A DNA stretch of 64,000 bases. It comes from Abditibacterium sp. (lineage in GTDB: Bacteria; Armatimonadota; Abditibacteriia; Abditibacteriales; Abditibacteriaceae). The notes below the pieces were generated by a model that worked only from the letters and a program-made list of their open reading frames with translations, was not told the origin of the DNA and searched no databases. A program made the position numbers and the translations under genes. Where the stretch lies: positions 82,743 to 146,742 of the forward strand of contig JAUJNG010000005.1 of the NCBI GenBank assembly GCA_030448265.1, in the 5' to 3' direction. Below are positions 31,178 through 38,967 of the stretch, piece after piece. Each line of letters begins with the position of its first letter. Positions within the stretch are counted from its first letter, which is position 1.

Positions 31178-32041
31178 TCAATGACCGGAATACCAATCGT
31201 AGCCGCGCTGCGCCCAGTAGTCTTCGGGGCGGCGCGCGGTAAATTCCAGACTTCCCAGCCGCTTTAAATACTTAATACCGTATTTGACCGGCGTCACCAG
31301 GCGAAGCGGCGCGCCGTGCGCCAGAGTGAGCGGTTCGCCGTTCATTTCGTAGCAAAGCAGCGTTTGCGGATGCAGCGCCGCCTCCCTGTCAAGGCCCACG
31401 AAATAAGCGCCATCGGGTGTCTGCGCGCCGACATAAGGCACCAAATCGTCGGGCTTTTGCCGCACGTCGGGCGCGTCGCCGCTTTGCGTGGCGGGCGGAT
31501 ATTTCGCCATAAAATCGGCCAGCCGCACTCCGGCCCACGTCACAATCACCGACCAGCCTTCGATACATTTGAGTTCGGTCGTCATCTCGACGCGCGGCAG
31601 CTTTTTAATTTCCGCGAGCGAAAGCTGCAAATCCTCGCCCGAATGGAGGCCCGACACACCTAAATTCCAGCTCGCGAGGTCGAAATCTTCGCCCATTCCA
31701 ATATCGCCATTGACGCGCGGCTCGCGCGCTTTCGATGCGGGAAAAGTTGGCGCCAGACGCGCGGTCGAGAACACATCGCGCGCGATTTCGCCGTTGACAT
31801 CCAACACGCGGCGCAGGGGCCAAGGAATGCCGTCGTCGGCGCGGCGCGAACCGATCCACTTCAAACCGCCCACCGTTCCGGCGCCCGCCGCGAGCGCCCA
31901 CAAAAAACTGCGCCGCGACATCCGCCGCATCTGCGCTTCGATTTCGCCGTCGTTTTTTTCATCGACAACGGCCTGAAACACCGGCGCTTCGGCTTCAGTT
32001 TCGGCTTCGACGGGCGCGTCAGCTTCGTTTTCGGGATTCAT
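31178..32041 (-). CDS. MsrP/YedY-like molybdopterin oxidoreductase (Tat-exported)
   Basis: A 287-residue protein of the sulfite-oxidase/MsrP fold. An acidic N-terminus of about 40 residues precedes a twin-arginine signal (MSRRSFLWALAAGAG, Arg43-Arg44). The molybdenum-ligand Cys159 lies in TELKCIEGWSVIVTWAG, as in MsrP. Later family motifs are GLDREAALHPQTLLCYEMNG and GAPLRLVTPVKYGIKYLKRL. It should reduce methionine sulfoxide in exported proteins using quinol electrons passed by the cytochrome b encoded just upstream (7-base gap). It is shorter than E. coli MsrP and closer to the YedY1-type. Confidence 0.88.
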   Translation of the reverse strand: MNPENEADAPVEAETEAEAPVFQAVVDEKNDGEIEAQMRRMSRRSFLWALAAGAGTVGGLKWIGSRRADDGIPWPLRRVLDVNGEIARDVFSTARLAPTFPASKAREPRVNGDIGMGEDFDLASWNLGVSGLHSGEDLQLSLAEIKKLPRVEMTTELKCIEGWSVIVTWAGVRLADFMAKYPPATQSGDAPDVRQKPDDLVPYVGAQTPDGAYFVGLDREAALHPQTLLCYEMNGEPLTLAHGAPLRLVTPVKYGIKYLKRLGSLEFTARRPEDYWAQRGYDWYSGH

Positions 32042-32047
32042 AACAAT

Positions 32048-32767
32048 CTAAATGCGCGTCGCGGCGGCAGGCGCTTCCACCGGCGGCTCGGTTTCGGCGG
32101 GCACGATTTCATAGCCCGTAATCATGGAGCGGAAGTTGTTCCAGCCGGCTTTGACGACCTGCGCGACGTGAATCAGGAAAAAGCCGCAAAAACCGATGGT
32201 CAGCCAGAAATGGACGAAGCGCGAAATTTCATACCCCGTCGCGCCCCACAGAGAAAGCGAGAGAAAGGGCAGAATTCCGGCGGTTTGCACCGGTTTGTAG
32301 ATCGCCAAACCCGTCAGGAGCGAGCCGAATCCCATCACAATCACGCCGGTGTAAGCGATGCGCTGCGCGCCGTTGAATTTGGCGCGCGGCAGGGGCGTTT
32401 TGCGAATTCGCAGGTCGTGCAACACGACTTGAATCGCTTCGCGCAGCGTTTCGCGGCGCGGGAAAAGCTGGCGCCACTCGCCCGAAAACAACAGGTAAAG
32501 CACATAAAGCAACCCGTTGATGCCGAAAATCCACGCGAACACGAAATGCCACGCCATGCCGTCGGCGAGGCGAAAAGCGAGCGAAAACTTCTCGTAAAAC
32601 GCGGGCGGAAAGAATTTGAAAAGCGTCCACGAGCCGATGCCGATGCGATAAACGTCGTTGGCCCAGTAGATGAGAATCCCACTCCAGATCATCACGAAAA
32701 GCACCGGAAAATTGACCCAGTGAAACCAGCGAATCGCGAGCGAGTGTTTCTTTTCGAGGCGTTTCAT
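32048..32767 (-). CDS. Membrane cytochrome b (b561-like), electron donor to the MsrP-like enzyme
   Basis: A 239-residue inner-membrane protein with four membrane segments. Candidate haem-ligand His are in KKHSLAIRWFHWVNFPVLFV (two), in ADGMAWHFVFAWIFG and in RFVHFWLTIGFCGFFLIHVA (two). It matches the cytochrome b561/thiosulfate-reductase-type anchor rather than the MsrQ/YedZ fold, which parallels YedZ1 of Azospira. It takes electrons from quinol and passes them to the periplasmic molybdoenzyme. Co-directional and 7 bases upstream of its partner gene. Confidence 0.88.
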   Translation of the reverse strand: MKRLEKKHSLAIRWFHWVNFPVLFVMIWSGILIYWANDVYRIGIGSWTLFKFFPPAFYEKFSLAFRLADGMAWHFVFAWIFGINGLLYVLYLLFSGEWRQLFPRRETLREAIQVVLHDLRIRKTPLPRAKFNGAQRIAYTGVIVMGFGSLLTGLAIYKPVQTAGILPFLSLSLWGATGYEISRFVHFWLTIGFCGFFLIHVAQVVKAGWNNFRSMITGYEIVPAETEPPVEAPAAATRI

Positions 32768-32768
32768 G

Positions 32769-32822
32769 ATTGGGGTGGTTAGGTTGTTGGGTGGTTAGGT
32801 TGTTGATAACCACCCAGCAACC
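32769..32822. repeat. Intergenic inverted repeat, ggggtggttaggttgttggg type
   Basis: Words GGTTGTTGGGTGGTT on the left and AACCACCCAGCAACCCC on the right form an imperfect palindrome. It lies between the cytochrome b and msrB genes of one co-directional locus and belongs with the elements at 3807-3890 and 20331-20365. Confidence 0.75.
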
Positions 32823-32826
32823 CCAT

Positions 32827-33345
32827 TTACTTCTTGGAGAATTTGAGCGCGACCGAGTTCATGCAGTAACGCAGACCGGTGGGCTTGGGGCCGTCGTCGA
32901 AGACGTGGCCCAGATGGCCTTCGCAGCGCGCGCATTCGACCTCGACGCGCTTCATGCCGAACTGCGTGTCGGTTTTTTCGATGACGGCAGTGGGACGAAT
33001 CGGCTGGTAGAAGCTGGGCCAGCCCGTGCCCGATTCAAACTTGGTTTTGGAACTGAACAGTTCCTGATCGCAGCCCGCGCATTTGTAAATGCCGTTCTGT
33101 TTATTTTTGAGCAGCGAGCCGCTTCCCGCCGCTTCGGTGCCCTCGTGACGCAGCACGTCGTAGGCGGCGGGCGAAAGCTGGGCTTTCCACTGCGCGTCGG
33201 TTTTGACGACTTTGACGATTTTGGGCGTCGCTTTCAACGGCGTTTTGGCGGTTTTGACCGTTTTGGCAACGGGTTCGGCCTGCGCGATGTAGCCGGCGAC
33301 GAGAACGCCGCACAGAAGCGGCAGCAGAGAGATGTGATGTTTCAT
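32827..33345 (-). CDS. msrB: Exported peptide-methionine (R)-S-oxide reductase MsrB
   Basis: A 172-residue protein from ATG 33345, with a signal peptide (MKHHISLLPLLCGVLVAGYI) and a Lys-rich linker before the MsrB domain. Two zinc CxxC pairs are present (YKCAGCDQELF; VECARCEGHLGHVF) along with SGTGWPSFYQPI and the catalytic end LRYCMNSVALKF, where Cys replaces the Sec of animal enzymes. It reduces Met-R-sulfoxide. Export is unusual for a stand-alone MsrB and fits a role on envelope proteins. The start overlaps the anti-sigma stop (ATGA), so the two are coupled. Confidence 0.94.
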   Translation of the reverse strand: MKHHISLLPLLCGVLVAGYIAQAEPVAKTVKTAKTPLKATPKIVKVVKTDAQWKAQLSPAAYDVLRHEGTEAAGSGSLLKNKQNGIYKCAGCDQELFSSKTKFESGTGWPSFYQPIRPTAVIEKTDTQFGMKRVEVECARCEGHLGHVFDDGPKPTGLRYCMNSVALKFSKK

Positions 33346-33653
33346 AAAGAACCTTGGTTGTCTTTTAAAACACCGCACTGCGGGTTTGAGTTCCCGTGAG
33401 ACGCCGCACCTGTTTCGGCGGCCTCCAGCGAAGTGCGAATTTTCTCCAGCAAATCGGCGGGCGCCTCGATGCGATGCAGGCGCCGCCGCAGACCCTCGAC
33501 CAGTTCCGTTTCAAAAGCGAACCGCTTGGCGCATTGATGGCAAATCTTCAGATGACGCGCCACCAACCTCACCTCTTGCGGCGAAAGTTCGCGGTCGAGG
33601 TAGTCATCCAAACGCGCTATGGTTTCTTTACAACTCAAAATTCCCAAAAGCAT
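33342..33653 (-). CDS. Zinc-type anti-sigma factor
   Basis: A 103-residue cytoplasmic protein from ATG 33653. It has the zinc-associated anti-sigma motif HxxxCxxC (RHLKICHQC, preceded by LDDYLDRELSPQEVRLVA), with a first Cys at the N-terminus (GILSCKETIAR). Such proteins hold their ECF sigma factor and release it when the cysteines oxidise (RsrA, ChrR type). There is no membrane segment, so the signal would be read in the cytoplasm. It is downstream of the sigma gene and coupled to msrB by an ATGA overlap, which places methionine repair under direct redox control. Confidence 0.85.
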   Translation of the reverse strand: MLLGILSCKETIARLDDYLDRELSPQEVRLVARHLKICHQCAKRFAFETELVEGLRRRLHRIEAPADLLEKIRTSLEAAETGAASHGNSNPQCGVLKDNQGSL

Positions 33654-33722
33654 CACAAATTCCTCATTTTTCTGTCCTCTCAACACCCCCCGCGTGAAAA
33701 AGTTCCGCGCCACTCTAAAGAG

Positions 33723-33827
33723 GCAGCGAATAAATTCGCCGCAAACCCCGAAGTCCGCCTGCGCGAACTGGTGCATTAACCTGCGAAGGCAGGTTTCGCC
33801 TTCCTTTGCAGCGAATTTATTCGCTGC
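33723..33827. repeat. Intergenic inverted repeat, gcagcgaataaattcgccgc family
   Basis: 23-bp arms at 33723-33745 and 33805-33827, one mismatch, with an inner small hairpin (cctgcgaaggcagg). The same family is at 40708-40820 (perfect 27-bp arms) and, in altered form, at 52468-52575. The right arm encodes the last codons and the TAA/TGA region of the sigma factor gene. Confidence 0.9.
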
Positions 33828-34416
33828 GTCCTGATTTCCAATTTTGCGCCTCCACCAATCCGCGTTCGCGCGCCAGTTCCCACAACGCTTTTTGCAGCAG
33901 TTTGCGCGCGCGATGCAAGCGCGAACGCACCGTCCCCACCGGACACTCCACGATGTGCGCGATGTCTTCGTAACTCATCTCTTCCAGCAAAAACAGCGTG
34001 GCGACGACGCGAAAATCGTCGGGCAGCTCGCCCAGAGCCGCCGCGACCAGATCGGCATCGAAACGCGCCAATAATGCGTCCGCCGGATCGAGACCGCGCG
34101 CCATCAAGCCCTCGCGCCTGGCGGCCTCGAAAAGCAGGGCATCTTCGCCGTCATCGAGCGGCACGGTTTGCGGTCGGCGCGACGCGCTGCGGGCGCGATT
34201 GAGGTGGCAGTTGACCAGAACGCGCAAAAACCAGGCTTTGAAATGGGTTTGCGGCTCGAAGGTCTCGAACGCCGCGAAAGCACGCAGCGCGGCGTCCTGC
34301 ACCAAGTCCTGGGCATCGTCGCGGTCGCCCGTGAGTCGAAACGCGACGCCGTAAGCGCTGCCCAGAATTGGGGCGAGAAGGGTTTCAAACTGCGCGGCGC
34401 GCGGAGAATCGGGCAT
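33817..34416 (-). CDS. ECF-type RNA polymerase sigma factor
   Basis: A 199-residue group IV sigma factor. Region 2 is DAQDLVQDAALRAFAAFETF followed by FKAWFLRVLVNCHLNRARSA; region 4 is FLLEEMSYEDIAHIVECPVG then TVRSRLHRARKLLQK. It directs RNA polymerase to stress promoters when freed from its anti-sigma factor, encoded next. Together with the exported MsrB, cytochrome b, MsrP-like enzyme and Met-rich protein it heads a six-gene leftward locus and very probably controls it. The C-terminal residues (GRSE) and stop fall in a repeat arm. Confidence 0.93.
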   Translation of the reverse strand: MPDSPRAAQFETLLAPILGSAYGVAFRLTGDRDDAQDLVQDAALRAFAAFETFEPQTHFKAWFLRVLVNCHLNRARSASRRPQTVPLDDGEDALLFEAARREGLMARGLDPADALLARFDADLVAAALGELPDDFRVVATLFLLEEMSYEDIAHIVECPVGTVRSRLHRARKLLQKALWELARERGLVEAQNWKSGRSE

Positions 34417-34464
34417 CGAAAATTGCGCCTTTAGGTGGCGCCCGCGCGATATTTTAGCGTCAAG

Positions 34465-34475
34465 GGGAAGTTCCC
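34465..34475. promoter_or_regulatory. Possible ECF promoter element or operator between divergent genes
   Basis: The 77-bp gap between the ECF sigma gene (leftward) and the FdhF-like gene (rightward) holds GGGAAGTTCCC, a near-perfect dyad. On the minus strand it reads GGGAACTTCCC, containing GGAACTT, the -35 consensus of E. coli sigma-E. No clear -10 is visible at the expected spacing, so this is a weak call. Confidence 0.3.
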
Positions 34476-34493
34476 GCTCTTAAACTTCTTCTC

Positions 34494-36857
34494 ATGGACA
34501 CCCAATCCGCTCCCAACGACAACCATTACCAGCCCAAAACCAACTTCGAACCGCTCGAAAAGGCCACCGCCGACGGCGAAGCGCAAAACTCGCGCGCCCT
34601 GACCTCGGAAGAGTTCACCGGACTGGAAATCGGCCATCCCAAAACGCGCGCGGCGGGGTTGATGGCGGTCGCGAAATCGATGGAACACATCGCGCGCGAA
34701 AGCGGCTTGGTGCGCGGCAACAAAATCCTGCTGCAACTCAATCAAAAAGGCGGTTTCGACTGTCCTGGCTGCGCCTGGCCCGATCCCGACGACCATCGCT
34801 CCAAATTTGAATATTGCGAAAACGGCGCCAAAGCCGTCGCCGAAGAAACCACGCTCGCGCGCGTGACGCCCGAATTTTTCGCGGCGCATTCGATTGAAGA
34901 AATGTCGCAGTGGAGCGACATGAAAATCGGCAAATCGGGACGCCTCACGCATCCGATGCTGCTCGAACGCGGCGCCACGCATTACAAACCCGTCAGTTGG
35001 GACGAGGCGTTTTCCATTCTCGCCGAGGAACTGGGCGGCCTGGGAAGTCCCGACGAAGCCATTTTTTACACGTCGGGCCGCACCTCGAATGAAGCGGCAT
35101 GGTTGTATCAATTGTTCGTGCGCCAGTTCGGCACCAACAATCTGCCCGACTGCTCCAATATGTGCCACGAATCGAGCGGCTGCGCCATGACCGAAACCCT
35201 CGGCGTGGGCAAAGGCACGGTCACGCTTGAAGATTTCAACCAGGCCGACTGCATCTTCATTTTCGGCCAGAACCCTGGCACCAATCACCCGCGAATGCTC
35301 TCGGCGCTGCAAAAAGCGCGCGGAAACGGGGCGGAAATCGTCTCGGTCAATCCGCTTCCCGAAGCTGGACTGCTGGGCTTTGCACACCCGCAAAATCCGC
35401 GCGATTTGCTCACGGGCGGCACGCCGCTTTCAACGCTGTTTTTGCCGGTCAAAATCAACGGCGATGTCGCGTTTCTCAAAGCGATGATGTATTTGATGCT
35501 CGAATCGCAGGACAAATTCGACCACGAATTCATCGCGCAGCACACGCACGGCTACGATGAATTTATCGCCGATTTGCGGGCGGAAAATTTCGATGAATTG
35601 ATCCAGAAATGCGGTCTTTCGCGCGAGGAAATCGAAAAAGCGGCGCGAATCGCGCTGCAATCGAAGCGGATGATCTGCTGCTGGGCGATGGGCATGACGC
35701 AGCACAAAAACGCCGTCGCTGGCATTCAATCCATCATCAATTTGCTGCTTTTGGGTGGCCACATCGGGCGCGAGGGCGCGGGCGCGTGTCCGGTGCGCGG
35801 CCATTCCAACGTGCAGGGCGACCGCACTATGGGCATCTGGGAGCGCCCCAAAGCGCAGTTTCTCGACGCCCTGCGCGACGAATTTGGGTTTGAGCCGCCG
35901 CGCGAACACGGTCTGGATGTCGTGGAAAGCATCAAAGCGATGCACGAAGGCCGCGCCAAAGTGTTTCTGGCGATGGGCGGCAATTTCCTGAGCGCCACGC
36001 CCGACACGCAGTTCACCGCCGAAGCGCTGCGGCGCTGCAATCTGACCGCGCACGTCTCGACCAAACTGCATCGCGGCCATCTGGTGACGGGAAAACGCGC
36101 GCTGATTCTGCCCTGTCTGGGCCGCACCGAAACCGATATTCAAGCGTCAGGGCCGCAGTTCGTTTCCGTCGAGAACTCGATGGGCGTGGTTCACACCTCG
36201 CGGGGGCGTCTGGAACCGGCTTCAGAGCATTTAAAGAGCGAACCGGCGATTGTCGCGGGTCTCGCCCACGCGGTTTTGGGCGAGAAATCAGGTCTTGACT
36301 GGCCAAAACTCGCAGCCAATTACGATGAAATCCGCGCCCGCATCGAAAAAACCATTGGCGGCTTCGAAAATTACAACGAGCGCGTGCGCCGTCCCGAAGG
36401 TTTTTATCTTCCTAACACGGCCAAAGAACGCGTCTGGAAAACCGCGACCGGAAAAGCAAACTTCACGGTTCACGCCGCGCCCCGACACGAATTGGAAGAA
36501 GACCAGCTAATGATGATGACGATTCGCTCGCACGACCAATACAACACCACGATTTACGGCCTCGACGACCGTTATCGCGGCGTCAAAAACGAGCGCCGCG
36601 TCGTGTTTTTGAACGCCCACGACATGAAAAATCGCGATTTGAAAAGCGGCGATGTCGTGGATTTGACTTCCCATTTCGAGGGCGAAGAGCGCCGCGCGCC
36701 GCATTTTATCGCCGTCGAATATCCCATTCCCCAGGGCTGCGCGGCGACCTATTTCCCCGAAACCAACGTGCTGGTGCCGATTCGCAGTGTGGCGGAAAAA
36801 TCCAACACGCCGGCGAGCAAATCAGTGGTCATTCGGGTTCATAAAGCGGAGAAATAA
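34494..36857 (+). CDS. FdhF/YdeP-family molybdopterin oxidoreductase
   Basis: A 787-residue cytoplasmic enzyme of the DMSO-reductase superfamily with bound bis-MGD. The N-terminal cysteines (Cys90, Cys93 in FDCPGCAWPDPDD; Cys108 in FEYCENGAKA) resemble the YdeP pattern. Cys224 (NMCHESSGCAM) lies where FdhF has selenocysteine and should ligate molybdenum. Later stretches IFGQNPGTNHPRMLSALQKA and GHIGREGAGACPVRGHSNVQ are typical. YdeP is linked to acid resistance; the true substrate of this family is uncertain. FdhD, which activates such enzymes, is encoded at 38968, but no electron-transfer subunit lies nearby. Confidence 0.92.
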   Translation: MDTQSAPNDNHYQPKTNFEPLEKATADGEAQNSRALTSEEFTGLEIGHPKTRAAGLMAVAKSMEHIARESGLVRGNKILLQLNQKGGFDCPGCAWPDPDDHRSKFEYCENGAKAVAEETTLARVTPEFFAAHSIEEMSQWSDMKIGKSGRLTHPMLLERGATHYKPVSWDEAFSILAEELGGLGSPDEAIFYTSGRTSNEAAWLYQLFVRQFGTNNLPDCSNMCHESSGCAMTETLGVGKGTVTLEDFNQADCIFIFGQNPGTNHPRMLSALQKARGNGAEIVSVNPLPEAGLLGFAHPQNPRDLLTGGTPLSTLFLPVKINGDVAFLKAMMYLMLESQDKFDHEFIAQHTHGYDEFIADLRAENFDELIQKCGLSREEIEKAARIALQSKRMICCWAMGMTQHKNAVAGIQSIINLLLLGGHIGREGAGACPVRGHSNVQGDRTMGIWERPKAQFLDALRDEFGFEPPREHGLDVVESIKAMHEGRAKVFLAMGGNFLSATPDTQFTAEALRRCNLTAHVSTKLHRGHLVTGKRALILPCLGRTETDIQASGPQFVSVENSMGVVHTSRGRLEPASEHLKSEPAIVAGLAHAVLGEKSGLDWPKLAANYDEIRARIEKTIGGFENYNERVRRPEGFYLPNTAKERVWKTATGKANFTVHAAPRHELEEDQLMMMTIRSHDQYNTTIYGLDDRYRGVKNERRVVFLNAHDMKNRDLKSGDVVDLTSHFEGEERRAPHFIAVEYPIPQGCAATYFPETNVLVPIRSVAEKSNTPASKSVVIRVHKAEK

Positions 36858-36873
36858 AAAGCAAAAACAAGTT

Positions 36874-37140
36874 TTGGGTGGTATCTTTAAAGGCGGCGTC
36901 GTGGTTTTGGACGATGCCTCAGCGTTGTCCAAAGGCACGCGGGTTGAAGTTTGGGTGACACCAAACGGCGAGCTACCCCTTTCGCCGTTTGAATTCACGC
37001 CCGAAGAGCGCGAGGAATTCGAGATGTGGGACAGAGCCAGCGCTGCGGCGTGGGCCATGATCGACGAGTGGGAGCGCGAAGAAGGGGCGCCCTCGTTCGA
37101 GGAGGCTTTTCAACGCCGCGATAAGGGACAAACGCCATGA
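36874..37140 (+). CDS. Antitoxin-like small protein (AF2212/DUF104-like start)
   Basis: About 88 residues from a likely TTG at 36874; the frame has no ATG nearby. It opens VLGGIFKGGVVVLDDASALS and KGTRVEVWVTPNG, the beta-hairpin N-terminus of AF2212-type antitoxins, then an acidic Trp/Glu helix (EEFEMWDRASAAAWAMIDEW) that would bind a toxin. It starts 16 bases after the molybdoenzyme gene and overlaps the next gene by 4 bases (ATGA), the usual toxin-antitoxin layout. The weak start codon may mean it is decaying together with its partner. Confidence 0.6.
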   Translation: MGGIFKGGVVVLDDASALSKGTRVEVWVTPNGELPLSPFEFTPEEREEFEMWDRASAAAWAMIDEWEREEGAPSFEEAFQRRDKGQTP

Positions 37141-37567
37141 CGACAGGGGATATTTTCTGGGTCAACCTCGCCAATCAGGGCAATCGCGCCCAGTCGGGCC
37201 GACGCCCCTGCCTGCGTGTTTCAAGACGAAATCGCGGGCCGCGATTCTCCGATGGTGCTGGTCGTGCCTCTCACAACGTCATCGAATGCGGCGTGTTTTG
37301 GCTCGACAATTTCCATCGCTCCTTCGCCAGTGAATGGCTTGCCCATCGCTTCTTTCGCCCTGATTTTTCAACTGCGCGCAGCGCGTCGCGCAGTTTGCGA
37401 CCGGCGAAAACATCCCGCTCGCGCGCCAATTGCCGCTCGAAGACTACTCGCGCTATCTAATGAACAAGGCGGCGGAAATCGCCGCAGAACCAGGGCTGAT
37501 TGAGTATCAACGCGTCCAATTGGAACGCCGCGCCGAAGAAGACAAAATGCGGCAGGAGTCGATGTGA
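37137..37567 (+). pseudogene. PemK/MazF-family toxin gene, broken by two frameshifts
   Basis: Three frames are needed to read through. Frame one gives MTTGDIFWVNLANQGNRAQS and GRRP, the PemK/MazF start. After a CCCC run at 37205-37208 the match moves to the next frame: CVFQDEIAGRDSPMVLVVPL, then SPVNGLPIASFALIFQLRAA. Near 37385 the open frame changes again to FATGENIPLARQLPLEDYSR and on to a TGA at 37565. MazF-type toxins cut mRNA or rRNA. In this state no intact toxin could be made. A possible MazF-like C-terminal fragment lies 1.3 kb away at 38835. Confidence 0.65.
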
Positions 37568-38796
37568 TGCCGATGGTTCCTCAACAAGGGGAGCATCAAT
37601 GCCGCTAAAACGCTGAGATGAACCGGCAGGAAGAACGCGGGCGCAATGGTGTAATGAAACAACTGGTTGTGCAGATGTCCCAGGAGAGGAATATGAATCG
37701 ACGCAAAAACCGCCAATCCCATTCTTCCCAGAGGATTGGCCAACAAGAGCGCCGTTCCAAATGGCACCATCAAAATCGCCAATGCGCGGAGCAAGAGGGG
37801 CCAGGGACGCTCGACCATCTCAAGGGTGAATCCTGGGTCAAGTGGCAGGGTGGTTATTCCAAACAAGGCCAATCCACTCAGAATCGCGTAGATCGTTGCT
37901 TTGCGAGGGAAGCGCCAGAACGCGAAGATGCTACCCGCGAGCAAAACGCAGAATGCGAGCATAGCCCACTGCTGAGAAGCAAAAGTGAACCAGAGGTCGT
38001 TGCGGGCCAAAAGCCGCACGGCGCGCATCGGGTTCATGTCCGATGAGTTGGGTTGAGGCAGAACCGTGTAACGGTAGAGGTAGAGCGCGATTGTTGCGAT
38101 CAGAAGCGCGCCAACAGCTTTACATCGCGCCTGAAGAGAAGCAGAGGCGCGCGGATGAAAAAGTGCCATCGCGCCCGCAAGTGCGGGAAAAATGTAGCCC
38201 AACTCCTTGGACAACGCCGAGGCTCCAAACAATGCCCAAACCCACACCCAACTGCGCCGCGAGGAAGATTCGAGCCACGCGTCGAACGCCACAAGCGCCC
38301 ACATTAGAAACGCGGTGGCGAGTAGGAAGTCCGCAACTGGAAACCACGCGAGCCACTTTTCAGGGTGCCCTGGATTGTAAAAACGCACACCCGTCGCCGC
38401 TATGCCGCACAACAAGGCCAAGATTGGGGAGCGAGTCCAGCGAAAAGAGAGCATCGCCGCACCGGTGCAAATTGCCGCAAATGGAACAAAGGTCATCCAT
38501 CCGACCCAAAACCATCCCAGATGATAGCCAACCCAGATTTGTGCCCAGTGAAAGTGTGAGGCCAAGGGACGGAATTGAGAAACTGTATTCGCATACATCC
38601 AAGGGCCGTGCCAGCAATCGAAGCCACCCAGAATCTGAGGGTTTTGGTGATAGCCAGCAATTAATCCCCAAACATCCCATTCACGCTTGGGTAAATCCTC
38701 TAAGGAATGACACAAAACAAAGTCCCAATTGAGGGCAAAAGCGCACAACACCACTGCAAGTAGTGTGTAGCGAACCTGATGTGGCGTTTTTTCCAT
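37507..38796 (-). CDS. Polytopic membrane protein, possibly a lipid-linked-sugar glycosyltransferase
   Basis: About 429 residues from ATG 38796 (MEKTPHQVRYTLLAVVLCAF), with ten or so membrane segments rich in Trp and Leu. An early luminal loop has DLPKREWDVWGLIAGYHQ and FDCWHGPWMYANTVSQFRP, which is reminiscent of GT-C enzymes, but I see no clear GT-C Asp pair. The base composition is slightly AT-richer than the neighbours. Its 3' end overlaps the toxin remnant on the other strand, and its 5' side faces another possible toxin fragment, so it may have arrived by insertion into the toxin locus. Confidence 0.7.
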   Translation of the reverse strand: MEKTPHQVRYTLLAVVLCAFALNWDFVLCHSLEDLPKREWDVWGLIAGYHQNPQILGGFDCWHGPWMYANTVSQFRPLASHFHWAQIWVGYHLGWFWVGWMTFVPFAAICTGAAMLSFRWTRSPILALLCGIAATGVRFYNPGHPEKWLAWFPVADFLLATAFLMWALVAFDAWLESSSRRSWVWVWALFGASALSKELGYIFPALAGAMALFHPRASASLQARCKAVGALLIATIALYLYRYTVLPQPNSSDMNPMRAVRLLARNDLWFTFASQQWAMLAFCVLLAGSIFAFWRFPRKATIYAILSGLALFGITTLPLDPGFTLEMVERPWPLLLRALAILMVPFGTALLLANPLGRMGLAVFASIHIPLLGHLHNQLFHYTIAPAFFLPVHLSVLAALMLPLLRNHRHHIDSCRILSSSARRSNWTR

Positions 38797-38834
38797 CGTA
38801 AGTGATTGAGTAGTTTGCAACAAAAGGAAATTTA

Positions 38835-38963
38835 TGAATGTTGTTGTTTTGCGAGCGGTATTGACAGCAGACCGGCGCGAATTTGAAAGCCGCATCGGTC
38901 GTTTGGAATCCGACGATCTCGCCGCCGTTTTCACCGAACTCGACCGTCTCATCGGACGCTAAA
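38835..38963 (+). pseudogene. Short MazF/PemK C-terminus-like fragment
   Basis: An open frame of 42 residues (MNVVVLRAVLTADRREFESR, then IGRLESDDLAAVFTELDRLI). The pattern RxxxxxRIGRLxxxDLxxVxxxLxxLIG is what closes PemK/MazF toxins. AAGGAAA lies before its ATG. It could be a small independent gene, but a detached tail of the toxin gene at 37137 is more likely; the membrane protein gene lies between them. It ends 5 bases before fdhD. Confidence 0.45.
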
Positions 38964-38967
38964 AATC

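Noticed and set aside
37137..37460. Single-frame 107-residue protein
   Set aside because: After residue 25 the frame becomes Arg/Ser-rich nonsense, while the toxin family match continues in the next frame.
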